Shown: positions 17,757 through 27,257, counted from the first letter of the stretch. The stretch is DNA of 64,000 bases from Alteromonadaceae bacterium XY-R5 (GCA_001660395.1 LXWE01000002.1:558001-622000), one strand, 5' to 3'. Notes: generated by a model from the letters alone, not told the origin. Numbers and translations are program-made.

Positions 17757-19811
17757 ATGTTGAATATTCGTACTCTCTTTTGTCACAAAATCGGTTCCGC
17801 TTTGATTAAAAGCAGCTTTCTAATCTGGTGTTTTCTTTGCCTTATCCGCTCTGGCGATGTCATGTCAAATTCCAATGCAATCCAGCATTTGGGCTTTGGG
17901 GGCGGGGGAGTCTTTACCAGCATTGTTGAGTATCAGAATGACGTCTATGCCTCTTCTGATGTGACAGGTGTTTGGAAGTTAGTTGAAGATCAGTGGCAGC
18001 CGCTGCTTGATGGTTTGAATAATTACAATATAACTGGCTTGTTTCTTCATTCGAATAAGCTAATAGCCGTCACCAAGGACGAATTACAGGTACTGGGTAC
18101 TGATAATGTGTGGCAGGCCCTGAAAGTCAGTGTTAGCACTACCCGCAATGTTTCTGCCCAACTCAATTCCACCTCAGATTCAGGCATAAGTTGTATTGCA
18201 GCCCTGGAGGCTAAGCTGGTCTGCATTGATGCCAATATGGCAGTGACAGAACAAGCGCTTGGGATAGATAAACTTCATGGTGTTTTTTTTCGACCTGGTT
18301 ACAACGATTTCATTCTCGGGTTTTACCAGAACATTCTGTACAAAATTGACCTAGCATCGGGCAGTCATACTGTAGTGCATCAGTTCGAATCGAATATTGT
18401 GCGGATCGTAAATCTTGCTAATTTTGACCGGCCTGTTCTATTTACCCAGGGCGGTGCTTACAAGGTAGGCACCTATGTTGAGATCCCATTCGAACTTAAT
18501 GGTAAGTCGATCATGAATGTGATGGTGGCTGAGAATGCCGCTATCAACAAAAACTTTATTGCGACAGGTACTACTTCGAATGCCCAAATTTATGAGATTA
18601 GTTATGACGATAGTCTGATAACCCTGGGGGCTAAAATATCTATTTCTTATGACGCAACGCTTCCACAGCGTAACTGGCGTCAGTCATTGAGTAAGCCAAT
18701 TGGTATCCCCAATGTGGTTAAAGATACCATTTGGTTTGGAGATTACTGGGGCATGTTTGCCTATGACCCGACTGTGAGTAAGTTCAAGGAAAAGTCGCTC
18801 AATGCCACTAATTTTGTTGGAACAGAGTTATATATTGATGATAACACCTTATATGTCGCCACTATGGATAATGGCTTGTTAGCCATGCCATTGGAAGACT
18901 CGGGAGAGTTTACCAATGTATTCCCTCGTACAGGAAGCGATTGGCAACTTGCTGGCCATGTATGGTCTATTGCGAAGGCTGATGGTGTTATTTATGCGAC
19001 TTTGTCTCCCTGGAATCTGACCAATGATTATCTCATCAGCGTTAATAGTGACGGTGAATTTCAGCATGCCAGACAAATCAGTAACAGTTCGACGCGTTAT
19101 ACCCAGAAAACCTTTTGGGGACAAAGCTATTCAAGAAAATTAGTCGCTGATAATGCCTTGTATACCTACAAAGATGGCACTCAAGGAGGTCTGTTTACAC
19201 TTGCTATTGAGAGTGCTGCAGATATCACATCTGATACCAGTATTGTCGAGTCCGACAGTGAGTTACACTTTTCTACCACAAATAACAGAGTTTTTAACGC
19301 CTTGGCTTTGGTCGGAAATGAGTTAGTTTCCTATCATATTGACGACCAACCAACCCTTAAATTTATTGATGTGAATACCGGCGCATTGCTCGATGAGGTA
19401 AATGCCCCTTCAGGTTTATGGGCCTTTGGGATGACTTATATAGATAGCGAGATTTATCTGCTTGGAGCCCAGGGCAGTGCTGTAGTGTATAAATATGCCA
19501 ATGGCATATTTAGTGAATACTTATCCATCCCCGATTCAAGTGCTGCTTATGCCATGACCTCATCCTTTAATGGTGATATGCAGATAGTGACTTCGGTGGG
19601 TTGGGAAAAAAAGCCAACGGGAAAAGTGTTGCTTAAGCGCGCCGATGAGGCGGAATGGATTGACCTCACTTGCTTGATGAGCAATCGCAGTGGCGCGGTG
19701 GATGTGAAGTTCGACCCAGCTGAAAATTACCTCTACGTGCTTCAACATGTGGGCGGCATTACACGCATCAATACCGAATACCTGCAAACCTTTAGTGGCT
19801 GCACTGAATAA
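17757..19811 (+). CDS. Secreted beta-propeller-like protein, unknown function
   Basis: This 684-residue protein is not firmly recognised. The N-terminus has a hydrophobic stretch (about 18-32, SALIKSSFLIWCFLCLI), a likely signal or anchor. The rest is rich in short beta-strand repeats of the form DNTLYVATMDNGLLAMPLED, VIYATLSPWNL and ENYLYVLQHVGGITRIN, typical of beta-propeller folds (YVTN or sortilin/xyloglucanase-like). The first blade begins GFGGGGVFTSIVEYQNDVYA. No catalytic motif can be assigned. The ATG at 17757 is preceded by AAAAGGTAG. Neighbours are unrelated, so the role is open: a surface or periplasmic binding protein is the most that can be inferred. Confidence 0.65.
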   Translation: MLNIRTLFCHKIGSALIKSSFLIWCFLCLIRSGDVMSNSNAIQHLGFGGGGVFTSIVEYQNDVYASSDVTGVWKLVEDQWQPLLDGLNNYNITGLFLHSNKLIAVTKDELQVLGTDNVWQALKVSVSTTRNVSAQLNSTSDSGISCIAALEAKLVCIDANMAVTEQALGIDKLHGVFFRPGYNDFILGFYQNILYKIDLASGSHTVVHQFESNIVRIVNLANFDRPVLFTQGGAYKVGTYVEIPFELNGKSIMNVMVAENAAINKNFIATGTTSNAQIYEISYDDSLITLGAKISISYDATLPQRNWRQSLSKPIGIPNVVKDTIWFGDYWGMFAYDPTVSKFKEKSLNATNFVGTELYIDDNTLYVATMDNGLLAMPLEDSGEFTNVFPRTGSDWQLAGHVWSIAKADGVIYATLSPWNLTNDYLISVNSDGEFQHARQISNSSTRYTQKTFWGQSYSRKLVADNALYTYKDGTQGGLFTLAIESAADITSDTSIVESDSELHFSTTNNRVFNALALVGNELVSYHIDDQPTLKFIDVNTGALLDEVNAPSGLWAFGMTYIDSEIYLLGAQGSAVVYKYANGIFSEYLSIPDSSAAYAMTSSFNGDMQIVTSVGWEKKPTGKVLLKRADEAEWIDLTCLMSNRSGAVDVKFDPAENYLYVLQHVGGITRINTEYLQTFSGCTE

Positions 19812-19866
19812 ACTTAATCTGGTGCAGGGATGCGCCTCTCGCTTTAGTATTGTGTTAGTTAGCTGA

Positions 19867-20178
19867 TTACACACTGCCTTCCTGTTCAATCACCAGTATT
19901 CGCGCTTCACCAATGGGATGGGCGACATGCTCAGTACCGATTGAGGCGTAGAATATATCGCCAGTTTCGAGCAAAGCTTGTTGTTCACTACCTTCCTGTT
20001 TGTAGTGCATAGTGACCTGGCCATCCAATACTACAAAGACTTCTTCACCGTCATTGATATGCCATTTATACGGCTTGTCGGTCCAATGCAGGCGGGTGGT
20101 GATGCCATGCATATTGGCGATATCCAGTGCGCCCCAGGCGCGCTCGGCGGTGAAGGCTTTAGGTCTGATGATCTTCAT
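19867..20178 (-). CDS. Small cupin-domain protein
   Basis: A 103-residue single-domain cupin. Motif 1 region: HWTDKPYKWHINDGEEVFVV (metal ligands likely His and Glu). Motif 2 region: LLETGDIFYASIGTEHVAHP (ligand His). Cupins of this size bind a metal and act as isomerases, oxygenases or sensors; the substrate cannot be told. It sits alone on the minus strand, convergent with the propeller gene, and has no visible partner. Confidence 0.75.
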   Translation of the reverse strand: MKIIRPKAFTAERAWGALDIANMHGITTRLHWTDKPYKWHINDGEEVFVVLDGQVTMHYKQEGSEQQALLETGDIFYASIGTEHVAHPIGEARILVIEQEGSV

Positions 20179-20268
20179 GTAACTTCCTGTTTTTCCTGGA
20201 TCTGTGCGTTAAGCTACGGAGTGTTAACGGGTCCACAGTTGATGTTATAAGCCCTGAAGGTACTTTGC

Positions 20269-20589
20269 TCAAGGGCGAAGTTTCCGCATTGCGGAACGGA
20301 TTAGCATGGAAATTACAAAGACCAAACTGAATTGCCCAATCAGTAGCAAGGTAAGTTTAGGGTAGAGGGCGACTTCTTCGCTAAACAGAGGATACCAGAG
20401 ATAGATAAGACTCAGGTTACCGGGAAAAAGCAAAATATCGTAGCCAGGGAGTGGGCCGCCCCAATATTCATAAAACTGCCAGCTTAGACTAAAGGTGATA
20501 AGGCCAACCGATGCTGCCAGACATCCCAGTTTCAGGGAAAATTGCATTGTTTTCGTAACACGCTTTTTACGGGGGGATTTTACACCCAA
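20269..20589 (-). CDS. Small membrane protein downstream of PepSY-TM gene
   Basis: A 106-residue protein with two predicted TM helices (about 17-38, LKLGCLAASVGLITFSLSWQ; about 77-97, LTLLLIGQFSLVFVISMLI) and a basic N-terminus. It begins with a TTG only 12 bp after the stop of the PepSY-TM gene and is probably translated by coupling; an internal ATG (20547) is the alternative. No family recognised; an accessory role to the PepSY-TM protein is inferred from position. Confidence 0.55.
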   Translation of the reverse strand: MGVKSPRKKRVTKTMQFSLKLGCLAASVGLITFSLSWQFYEYWGGPLPGYDILLFPGNLSLIYLWYPLFSEEVALYPKLTLLLIGQFSLVFVISMLIRSAMRKLRP

Positions 20590-20601
20590 GGTGACAGACT
20601 G

Positions 20602-21777
20602 TTAGCGATAACGCAAGCGTCTTAGCTGCCAGCGCCACAAGCCGAAAGTGAATAATATCAGGGGACAAAGGCCGATATAGACCCAAATTGTACGCAAGAA
20701 GGATCCACCAATGCTGCCGTCGTGTAAGGGATGTAACCAATTCTTGAGGGTATTGGCCGGGCCTTGCTTTGCGACCAAAAAGGGGGCGCCGATATGACCT
20801 GTGTCGCTATCGATATAAAGGTAGCTATGGGGAAAACGACGGGAAGGATCGCCAGGCAATTGCACTCGCAGGCGATATTCACCGCCGCTGACAGGTGGTG
20901 TTTCTATCCAGGCGAGTTGGGCGTTTGGGTATTGGCTTTTTACCCGTTCTAACAAGGTAACAAGAGACAGATGAGGGCGAGCATCGGTTGTGATTGACGC
21001 GCGCGCGGCATCATCCTGGTCCGTTATCTTTGCTGAGCGCGGACTGATTGGTTGACCGAGTACCGGTGCGAGCAGCGCATCGGTTGGGCCCGGCAAAGCT
21101 AACATGGCACCGGTAAGGCACAAGAGAAGTAGCGGGATCGAACTTATCACACCTGTGAGCTTATGCCAGTCATACAGACGTCGCAGGGCAGGGCCAGTTA
21201 GCGAAACCCCTAAGGCTTTTTTTATTCGCCCTTTGCGTGGCCACCAGATGACCAAGCCGCTAATAAGCAGGGTCAGACAAGCTATGCCAGCATAACCCAC
21301 GATCAAGGCTCCAGTTTTACCAAGCAATAACTGGTAATGCAGGTTATACAGCCAGGTTACCAGCGTATCGCCCCAGTAATCGCGGCGCAGTATCTTGCTT
21401 CCATCTGCCGATAACCAAATCAGCATGGGGGCAAAACCCTGGCCTTGAGTTTCCGCTGGGTTGTAATAGCGGGCAGGAATGGCGCCGCCCTCGTCGGTTA
21501 CTTCTATACGCCAGGGGCCGTTTTTGTCCGGATATTGCCGACGTAAAGTCATCAACGCCTGTTGATAATCCTGCGCGGTATGCGTTGTTGAATGCATATC
21601 GAGGGGATGAAGTTGTTGGTCAATTTCTACATAAAATACCAGCGCAGCACCAGACAGACCCAATACCAGTAATAGCATGCCGAGGCTTAGTCCAAGCCAC
21701 AGGTGCAATCGCTTTGCGCTAAAGCGTCGTCTGGCCTGGCTGAATAATGTGAGATTGGCGGAAACGGCTGAGAACAT
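20602..21777 (-). CDS. PepSY-associated TM protein (iron-uptake-linked flavoreductase-like)
   Basis: A 391-residue inner-membrane protein with TM helices near residues 23-48 (LWLGLSLGMLLLVLGLSGAA), 155-178, 210-235 and 360-385. Two periplasmic PepSY-like segments are present. Conserved features of the family are LHLWLGL with a His near the first helix, WWPRKG after helix 2, YDWHKLTGV before helix 3 and NWLHPLHDGSIGG near the end; the paired histidines suggest heme binding. Family members are usually next to siderophore receptors and are thought to reduce ferric siderophores in the periplasm. No receptor gene is adjacent here. Confidence 0.8.
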   Translation of the reverse strand: MFSAVSANLTLFSQARRRFSAKRLHLWLGLSLGMLLLVLGLSGAALVFYVEIDQQLHPLDMHSTTHTAQDYQQALMTLRRQYPDKNGPWRIEVTDEGGAIPARYYNPAETQGQGFAPMLIWLSADGSKILRRDYWGDTLVTWLYNLHYQLLLGKTGALIVGYAGIACLTLLISGLVIWWPRKGRIKKALGVSLTGPALRRLYDWHKLTGVISSIPLLLLCLTGAMLALPGPTDALLAPVLGQPISPRSAKITDQDDAARASITTDARPHLSLVTLLERVKSQYPNAQLAWIETPPVSGGEYRLRVQLPGDPSRRFPHSYLYIDSDTGHIGAPFLVAKQGPANTLKNWLHPLHDGSIGGSFLRTIWVYIGLCPLILFTFGLWRWQLRRLRYR

Positions 21778-21911
21778 AGTTAGGTGATCATGCGCCGTGA
21801 TATAGGCGCGCGGTAAGGGGATGCTTCAACGATATTTTACAGGCGCGCGGTCTAGCGGATTTAGTGGAACTAAGCACTGCGACAAAATGTCGCAGGCTGA
21901 CAAAACCCAGG

Positions 21912-22514
21912 TCAAATCGCGTAAGCGGCAAGAAACACGTCGAGTGCTTCTTCTACAGATTGTTCGATCTCCTGTTCGCTAATGTTATCCAGCATCTGGA
22001 ATAAAAAGCGTTCGGTCCAGCGGGCTTCAAGTAAGGCGCGAAGTTGCTCACCCATCAGTACTGGATCGCCGCTTTTTAGCTTGCCCGCATCAATTTGACT
22101 TTGCATAAAAGCCGCCATTTCGACCAACCCTTGTTTTGGGCCTTGTTCAAAACACTGTCGACCGAGATCCGAACGTCCGGCCTCGGATGCCACTAAGCGG
22201 CGAATGGCCTGGATTCTGGGAGAATAGAGAAAGGTAAGGAGTTGTTTCGAATAATTAAACAGCGCTTCGCGGGTAGTATCCTGGCTGTTTTTCAGGTTTT
22301 CCAGAATAGTCGAAAATTCGCTTTGAGCAGCTGTCAGCATTACATCAAAAAACAACTCATCTTTGGATTTGTAATAGCTATATAAGGTGGCTTTAGAAAA
22401 GCCGACTTCTGCACAAATCTGCGCCATCGATGCCCGTTCAAAGCCATCACGATGAAAGATAGTTTCAGCCGCTTCCATAATGGCTAAACGTCTGGCTTCG
22501 GTTTTTACACGCAT
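21912..22514 (-). CDS. TetR/AcrR family transcriptional repressor of the efflux operon
   Basis: A 200-residue regulator. An N-terminal helix-turn-helix spans about residues 10-55 (ETIFHRDGFERASMAQICAE, then VGFSKATLYSYYKSKDELF). The C-terminal helical domain binds an inducer. It is transcribed divergently from the three-gene efflux operon, with 103 bp between the start codons that hold two related operator-like sequences. By family precedent it represses the efflux genes and itself until a toxic ligand binds. Confidence 0.88.
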   Translation of the reverse strand: MRVKTEARRLAIMEAAETIFHRDGFERASMAQICAEVGFSKATLYSYYKSKDELFFDVMLTAAQSEFSTILENLKNSQDTTREALFNYSKQLLTFLYSPRIQAIRRLVASEAGRSDLGRQCFEQGPKQGLVEMAAFMQSQIDAGKLKSGDPVLMGEQLRALLEARWTERFLFQMLDNISEQEIEQSVEEALDVFLAAYAI

Positions 22515-22528
22515 AGTGTGATCTCATT

Positions 22529-22607
22529 ATAACTAAACTGACCTGTTTACTTTACCAAAGGATCCGGCTAACATGCAAATGTATAACTGAACCGTACAGT
22601 TTATTTA
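22529..22607. promoter_or_regulatory. Two operator-like repeats between TetR gene and efflux operon
   Basis: The sequence ATAACT-N-AAC-N-G-N4-GTTTA-Y-TT occurs at 22529-22552 and again at 22583-22606, 54 bp apart in the same orientation. The second copy contains the near-palindrome AACTGAACCGTACAGTT (22586-22602), the style of AcrR/TetR sites. These are the obvious targets of the TetR protein. Confidence 0.6.
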
Positions 22608-22617
22608 AGAGAGTGAT

Positions 22618-24087
22618 ATGCCCATAAAAGTAATACCATTGACGCAATCGGTGCGGCGCGGCTTACTGTGCTCAGCCCTTTTGGTGTCTGTGTTGGGGGC
22701 AGGTTGTGCCACCATGCCCGAGTCCGTTGAACTAGCTAAGATCAAAGATGCAGATAACTACAACACGGAGACAAGTTTTGCAGGTGTGGAACACGCCTGG
22801 CCACAGCAGCAATGGTGGCAGGCCTATCAGGATCCGCAGTTAAATCAGTTGATTGACGAGGCTTTAGCCACAGCACCAGATCTCCATGCTGCCAGTGCGC
22901 GTTTGCAGGAAGCGGCTGCGATGCTGGGCATTTCACGCTCAGCGTTGCGCCCGGATGTGAGCCTGAATGCGTCGGTAAGTGAACAGAAATTAAGTTACAA
23001 CACCTTTATTCCCGGTTCGTTTTTACCCCAGGGTTGGAATGACTATGGCAGCGTGGGGGTTAACCTTAGCTGGGATCTGGATTTTTGGGGCAGGAATGAA
23101 GCGGCGTTTGCCGCGGCGACCTCAGAATTCACCGCTCGTCAGGCCGAACTGGCGCAAGCGCGATTGGTGCTAACGTCTGCCGTGGCCCAGGCCTATGCGG
23201 ATCTAAGTCGTTTGCATGCCAGTCTGGATACCGCTGAGCAATCGTTGGCAGTGCGCAGCAAAACCGCCGAGCTATTTGCTGAGCGTCAGCAGCACGGGCT
23301 GGAAAATATTGGCACAGTGCGTGAGGCTGAAGCGCGTCGTGCGGTGGCCGAAGGTAATGTATTAGCGTTACAAGAACAACTTACCCTGACCCGTCATCAG
23401 TTGGCTGCCCTAATCGGAAAGGGGCCGGATCGTGGTCTGGCAATCAGTCGCCCAACGATCAATTTAACCCAGTATGTTGGTGTACCTGCCAATCTTGGCT
23501 TGGAATTGCTTGGCCGGCGTCCGGATATCGTTGCGGCCAAATGGGGGGTTGAGGCTCAGCAGCAGCGCATCGATTCTGCAGAAGCGGCTTTCTATCCGAA
23601 TGTGAATCTATCCGCAGCCATTGGCCTGGATGTGCTGGGGTTAAATAACCTCACCGACAAAGACTCCTATATGGGTAGCGTTGGCCCGGCCATATCTCTG
23701 CCGATTTTTAACGGTGGTCGTTTACGCAGCCAGTTAGGTGCAGCACAGGCCCGCTATGAACAGGCAGTGGCAGCTTACGACGGTGCGGTAACACATGCGT
23801 TGCAGGACGTAGCCGATGTACTGGCGTCGCAACGCGCATTAACTCAGCGTATCGAGGTTGCCGAACAAGCCGTGACGGCTGCCAGCGAAGCCCATCGGGT
23901 GGCGCAAAATCGCTATCAGGGCGGTATGGCGAACTATCTGCAGGTGCTGTCGGCAGAAGATGCCCTGTTGGTAAGCCGCGAAGCCCTGACCAATTTACAT
24001 GCCCAGTCACTGACCTTAGATGTGCAGTTGAATCGTGCCCTGGGCGGCGGATATCAGACCGCAGAACCCCATTCTTCCGAACACTAA
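22618..24087 (+). CDS. Outer-membrane efflux lipoprotein (OprM/NodT family)
   Basis: A 489-residue TolC-like channel lipoprotein. The signal peptide ends in a lipobox (VLGAGC, Cys30). Two repeated outer-membrane efflux domains follow, with family hallmarks WWQAYQDPQLNQLIDEAL near the start, DLDFWGRNEAAFAAA, LLGRRPDIVAAKWGVEAQQ in the middle and QNRYQGGMANYLQVLSAEDA near the end. It forms the outer-membrane exit duct for the HlyD-type adaptor and DHA2 pump encoded next. ATG 22618 follows GAGAG. Confidence 0.9.
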   Translation: MPIKVIPLTQSVRRGLLCSALLVSVLGAGCATMPESVELAKIKDADNYNTETSFAGVEHAWPQQQWWQAYQDPQLNQLIDEALATAPDLHAASARLQEAAAMLGISRSALRPDVSLNASVSEQKLSYNTFIPGSFLPQGWNDYGSVGVNLSWDLDFWGRNEAAFAAATSEFTARQAELAQARLVLTSAVAQAYADLSRLHASLDTAEQSLAVRSKTAELFAERQQHGLENIGTVREAEARRAVAEGNVLALQEQLTLTRHQLAALIGKGPDRGLAISRPTINLTQYVGVPANLGLELLGRRPDIVAAKWGVEAQQQRIDSAEAAFYPNVNLSAAIGLDVLGLNNLTDKDSYMGSVGPAISLPIFNGGRLRSQLGAAQARYEQAVAAYDGAVTHALQDVADVLASQRALTQRIEVAEQAVTAASEAHRVAQNRYQGGMANYLQVLSAEDALLVSREALTNLHAQSLTLDVQLNRALGGGYQTAEPHSSEH

Positions 24088-24114
24088 TTTACTGGATTTA
24101 GACGAGCGTAAACC

Positions 24115-25251
24115 ATGTCTCAACAAGATTTAACCGATATTCAATTAAAGCAGCGCCGAAATAAAAGTCTGGCGATTTTTGCTGGTGCCATTGTCGTGTT
24201 TGCCGCGATTTCCACGTCTTACTGGACTATGTATGCCTCGCATTTTGTCTCTACTGACAATGCGTATACCAACGTCGAAATCGCCACCATAACCCCTGCT
24301 GTAGGTGGCATCGTCAGCGAAGTACTGGTGCAGGATACCCAATCCGTGCATGCCGGAGAAGTGCTGGTACGTATTGATCCTACCGATGCCAAACTGGCAC
24401 TGGCGAGTGCTCAGGCAGAGCTAGAGCGCGCGATCCGTCGGGTGAAAAGTTATAAAGCAAATGACTTAAGTCTGGGGGCGCAGGTGGCGGCACGCGAGGC
24501 AGATTTAAACCGTGCCATTGCAGGGTTAACCGTTGCGCAGGCCGATTATGAGCGCGCCGATGTGGAATATCAGCGTCGCCAGGCCTTGATCAATTCCGGC
24601 TCTGTATCTGGTGATGAACTGACCCAGGCCGAAAACGCCTACCGTGCTACCCGCGCACAGTTGGCATCGGCCACAGCCGCAGAAAAGCAGGCGCGCGCGA
24701 ATTTAGAAGCTGCGAAACAGGCCCAGGCAGCAAACTATGTGTGGATTGCGGATGCGGATATCGAAACGAACCCGGAAGTGATGGCTGCCCGAGCCCGCTT
24801 AGATCAGGCAAAGGTTGACTTATCTCGCACTGAAATTGTTGCCCCCGTCGATGGGGTAGTGGCAAAACGTCATGTGCAGTTGGGACAGCGTATTCAGCCA
24901 GGTGCTCCTGTGATGGCCGTAGTACCGGTTAATAAAATGTACGTGGACGCCAACTTTAAAGAAGTGCAACTGTCGCAGGTTCGTGAAGGACAAAAAGTAG
25001 AACTGCATGCCGATATCTATGGTGATGACGTTACTTACCATGGCACGGTAGAGGGATTTTCTGCCGGTTCAGGCTCAGCCTTTGCTGCGATCCCGGCACA
25101 GAATGCGACAGGCAACTGGATTAAAGTTGTGCAGCGCTTACCTGTACGTATTCGTTTAGACCAGCAGGAATTGCAGGCTAACCCGTTGAAAGTGGGTCTG
25201 TCGATGGATGTTGAGATAGATACCCGTTCTGACGCGCGCACAGGTGGCTAA
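24115..25251 (+). CDS. HlyD/EmrA-type membrane fusion protein
   Basis: The 378-residue adaptor has one N-terminal TM helix (about 17-38, SLAIFAGAIVVFAAISTSYW), a biotinyl-lipoyl-like half (TPAVGGIVSEVLVQDTQSVH), a long coiled-coil hairpin (about 95-215), the second half (VAPVDGVVAKRHVQLGQRIQ) and a beta-barrel domain. It bridges the inner-membrane pump and the outer-membrane channel. The gene follows the channel gene by 27 bp and meets the pump gene at its stop, so the three form one operon. Confidence 0.9.
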   Translation: MSQQDLTDIQLKQRRNKSLAIFAGAIVVFAAISTSYWTMYASHFVSTDNAYTNVEIATITPAVGGIVSEVLVQDTQSVHAGEVLVRIDPTDAKLALASAQAELERAIRRVKSYKANDLSLGAQVAAREADLNRAIAGLTVAQADYERADVEYQRRQALINSGSVSGDELTQAENAYRATRAQLASATAAEKQARANLEAAKQAQAANYVWIADADIETNPEVMAARARLDQAKVDLSRTEIVAPVDGVVAKRHVQLGQRIQPGAPVMAVVPVNKMYVDANFKEVQLSQVREGQKVELHADIYGDDVTYHGTVEGFSAGSGSAFAAIPAQNATGNWIKVVQRLPVRIRLDQQELQANPLKVGLSMDVEIDTRSDARTGG

Positions 25252-25252
25252 G

Positions 25253-26794
25253 ATGAGCGGGTCTTTGTCTAAAGACACCCTGGTGCCCTTAACCGGCGGC
25301 AAACTGGTGGCCGCCGCCCTGATGTTGGCACTGGCCAACTTTGTGGCGGTCCTTAACCTGACTATCGCTAATGTGGCGGTGCCGAATATTGCAGGTTCGT
25401 TAGCGGCAGCAACCAGCCAGGGCACCTGGGTGATCACCTCCTATGCGGTGGGTGAGGCCATTACTGTGCCTTTAACTGGCTGGCTGGCGGCGCGTTTTGG
25501 TTCGGTGCGGGTGTTTTCCACATCGCTGATTTTGTTTGGCGTGTTCTCTGCCATTTGCGGGTTATCCAACTCACTTGGTTTACTGGTGGTTGCCCGTGTA
25601 TTTCAGGGCCTGTGTGGCGGGCCGTTAATGCCGCTATCCCAAACCCTGTTGCTGCGTATTTTCCCGAAAGAGAAAACTGCTGCGGCCATTGCCTTGTGGT
25701 CGATGACTACCATGGTCGCGCCTGTGGTGGGGCCGATTTTAGGCGGCTATTTATGTGACAACATCAGCTGGCACTGGGTGTTTTTAATCAACGTGCCGAT
25801 CGGTTTGGCCTTTGGCTACTATTCCTGGAAGTTGATGAACCGTTATCAGGAAGGCCCGGTGTTAAACCCGATTGATAAAGTCGGTCTTGCTCTGCTGATT
25901 GTCTGGATTGCGGCGCTGCAGTTGATTTTGGACGAAGGTAAAAACCTTGATTGGTTTGCTTCGACCGAGATAGTGGTGCTGGCGGTGATTGCCGTGATTG
26001 GGTTTGTTGGTTTTCTGATTTGGGAAATGCACGAGCGTAACCCGATTGTCGACCTGCGGGTATTCCGGCATAAGGGTTTCACCTTCAGTGTGCTGACCGT
26101 CACCTTTGCCTATGCGGCGTTTTTTGCGGTGAATGTGCTTACGCCTTTGTGGCTGCAAAGCATTATGGGCTATACCGCCACCGATGCTGGCCTGGCAACC
26201 GCCTGGCTAGGGGTAAGTGGCTTCTTAGTGGCGCCGATTGTGGCTCAGGCAGCGAATAAGGTTGACCAGCGCGGATTAGTCTTTTTCGGCATTATTCTGA
26301 TGGGTATGGTGACTTTCTGGCGTAGTTTTGCCAATACTGATATGGCCTTTTGGGATATCGCCCTGCCTTTGTTCATGATGGGCTTTGCCGTGCCGTTTTT
26401 CTTTATTCCTACTACTACTATTGCCCTGGCAGCGGTTGAGGAAAAAGAAATGGATTCGGCGGCAGGCCTGATGAACTTTTTACGCACGCTATCTGGTGCG
26501 TTTGCGACTTCGTTAGTAACAACCTCCTGGGCCAATAAGGCCACCTATAATCATGCGGAGTTGGTAGGGCAAATGGATCCGGATGGCAGCGTACAGGCAT
26601 TGATGCTGCAGGATGGCATGAGCCAGGAAAGTGTGCGCGGGGCACTGGATGGATTATTAAGTGTCCAAAGTATTATGCTCAGCACTAATCAAATTATGGG
26701 CATACTGGCTATTATTTTTGTATTTGCCGCCGCCATTATCTGGCTGGCACCCAAGCCTGACAGGGTTATTGAACCCGGTGCAGGCGGTCATTAA
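25253..26794 (+). CDS. DHA2 family multidrug MFS transporter (EmrB type)
   Basis: A 513-residue, 14-helix major facilitator driven by proton exchange. Family motifs: LANFVAVLNLTIANVAVPNI in helix 1, GWLAARFGSVRVF in the loop after helix 2 and GPILGGYLCDNISWHWVFLI in helix 5 and the following loop. With the adaptor and channel it forms a tripartite pump expelling drugs or fatty-acid-like compounds across both membranes. The ATG at 25253 is preferred: it lies one base past the adaptor stop with AGGTGG 6 nt upstream. A GTG at 25244 is the alternative. Confidence 0.9.
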   Translation: MSGSLSKDTLVPLTGGKLVAAALMLALANFVAVLNLTIANVAVPNIAGSLAAATSQGTWVITSYAVGEAITVPLTGWLAARFGSVRVFSTSLILFGVFSAICGLSNSLGLLVVARVFQGLCGGPLMPLSQTLLLRIFPKEKTAAAIALWSMTTMVAPVVGPILGGYLCDNISWHWVFLINVPIGLAFGYYSWKLMNRYQEGPVLNPIDKVGLALLIVWIAALQLILDEGKNLDWFASTEIVVLAVIAVIGFVGFLIWEMHERNPIVDLRVFRHKGFTFSVLTVTFAYAAFFAVNVLTPLWLQSIMGYTATDAGLATAWLGVSGFLVAPIVAQAANKVDQRGLVFFGIILMGMVTFWRSFANTDMAFWDIALPLFMMGFAVPFFFIPTTTIALAAVEEKEMDSAAGLMNFLRTLSGAFATSLVTTSWANKATYNHAELVGQMDPDGSVQALMLQDGMSQESVRGALDGLLSVQSIMLSTNQIMGILAIIFVFAAAIIWLAPKPDRVIEPGAGGH

Positions 26795-26813
26795 TCGACA
26801 CAAGGAAACGCCT

Positions 26814-27257
26814 ATGTTTACTCACATTTTAGTGGCGACAGATGGAACAGAGTTGTCGCAAAACTGCGTGAAAAAAGCCGTGCAATTCGCCAAAGAAACC
26901 GCGGCTGAAGTGACCTTCTTTTATGCTAAACCGGCTGCCCCGGCCCCTTACTTAGGGATGGGCGCCATCAGTGATACGCACGTCACCGAAATTGTGCGTG
27001 AGCATTTTGATGAGCTGGCCAGAGAAGTGCTGGAAAAGGCGGCCCAAGAAGCGCGTACTGGTGAGATAAAATTCAATTGCATCAGTGACGTAACCGATAC
27101 CCCACATGAAGGCATTATCGATACTGCTGAAGCGCAGGGCTGCGATGTGATCTTTATGGCCTCACACGGACGCGGCAGCGTAACTAGCTTTTTACTTGGC
27201 AGTGAGACGCAGAAGGTGTTGAGTCATAGTAAAATTCCTGTCCTCGTCTACCGCTGA
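26814..27257 (+). CDS. Universal stress protein (UspA family)
   Basis: A 147-residue single-domain protein. It begins with the typical strand MFTHILVATDGTELSQNC and ends with the ATP-binding signature HGRGSVTSFLLGSETQKVL followed by IPVLVYR. UspA proteins bind nucleotides in the cytoplasm and protect against stress. The ATG at 26814 has AAGGAAA upstream. It lies 19 bp behind the efflux pump gene and is probably the last gene of that operon. Confidence 0.9.
   Translation: MFTHILVATDGTELSQNCVKKAVQFAKETAAEVTFFYAKPAAPAPYLGMGAISDTHVTEIVREHFDELAREVLEKAAQEARTGEIKFNCISDVTDTPHEGIIDTAEAQGCDVIFMASHGRGSVTSFLLGSETQKVLSHSKIPVLVYR

Noticed and set aside
17546-17758. 70-codon minus-strand frame before the propeller gene
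   Set aside because: It overlaps the start of the next gene divergently and looks like a chance frame or a repeat-derived fragment; kept only as a note on possible repeat sequence.
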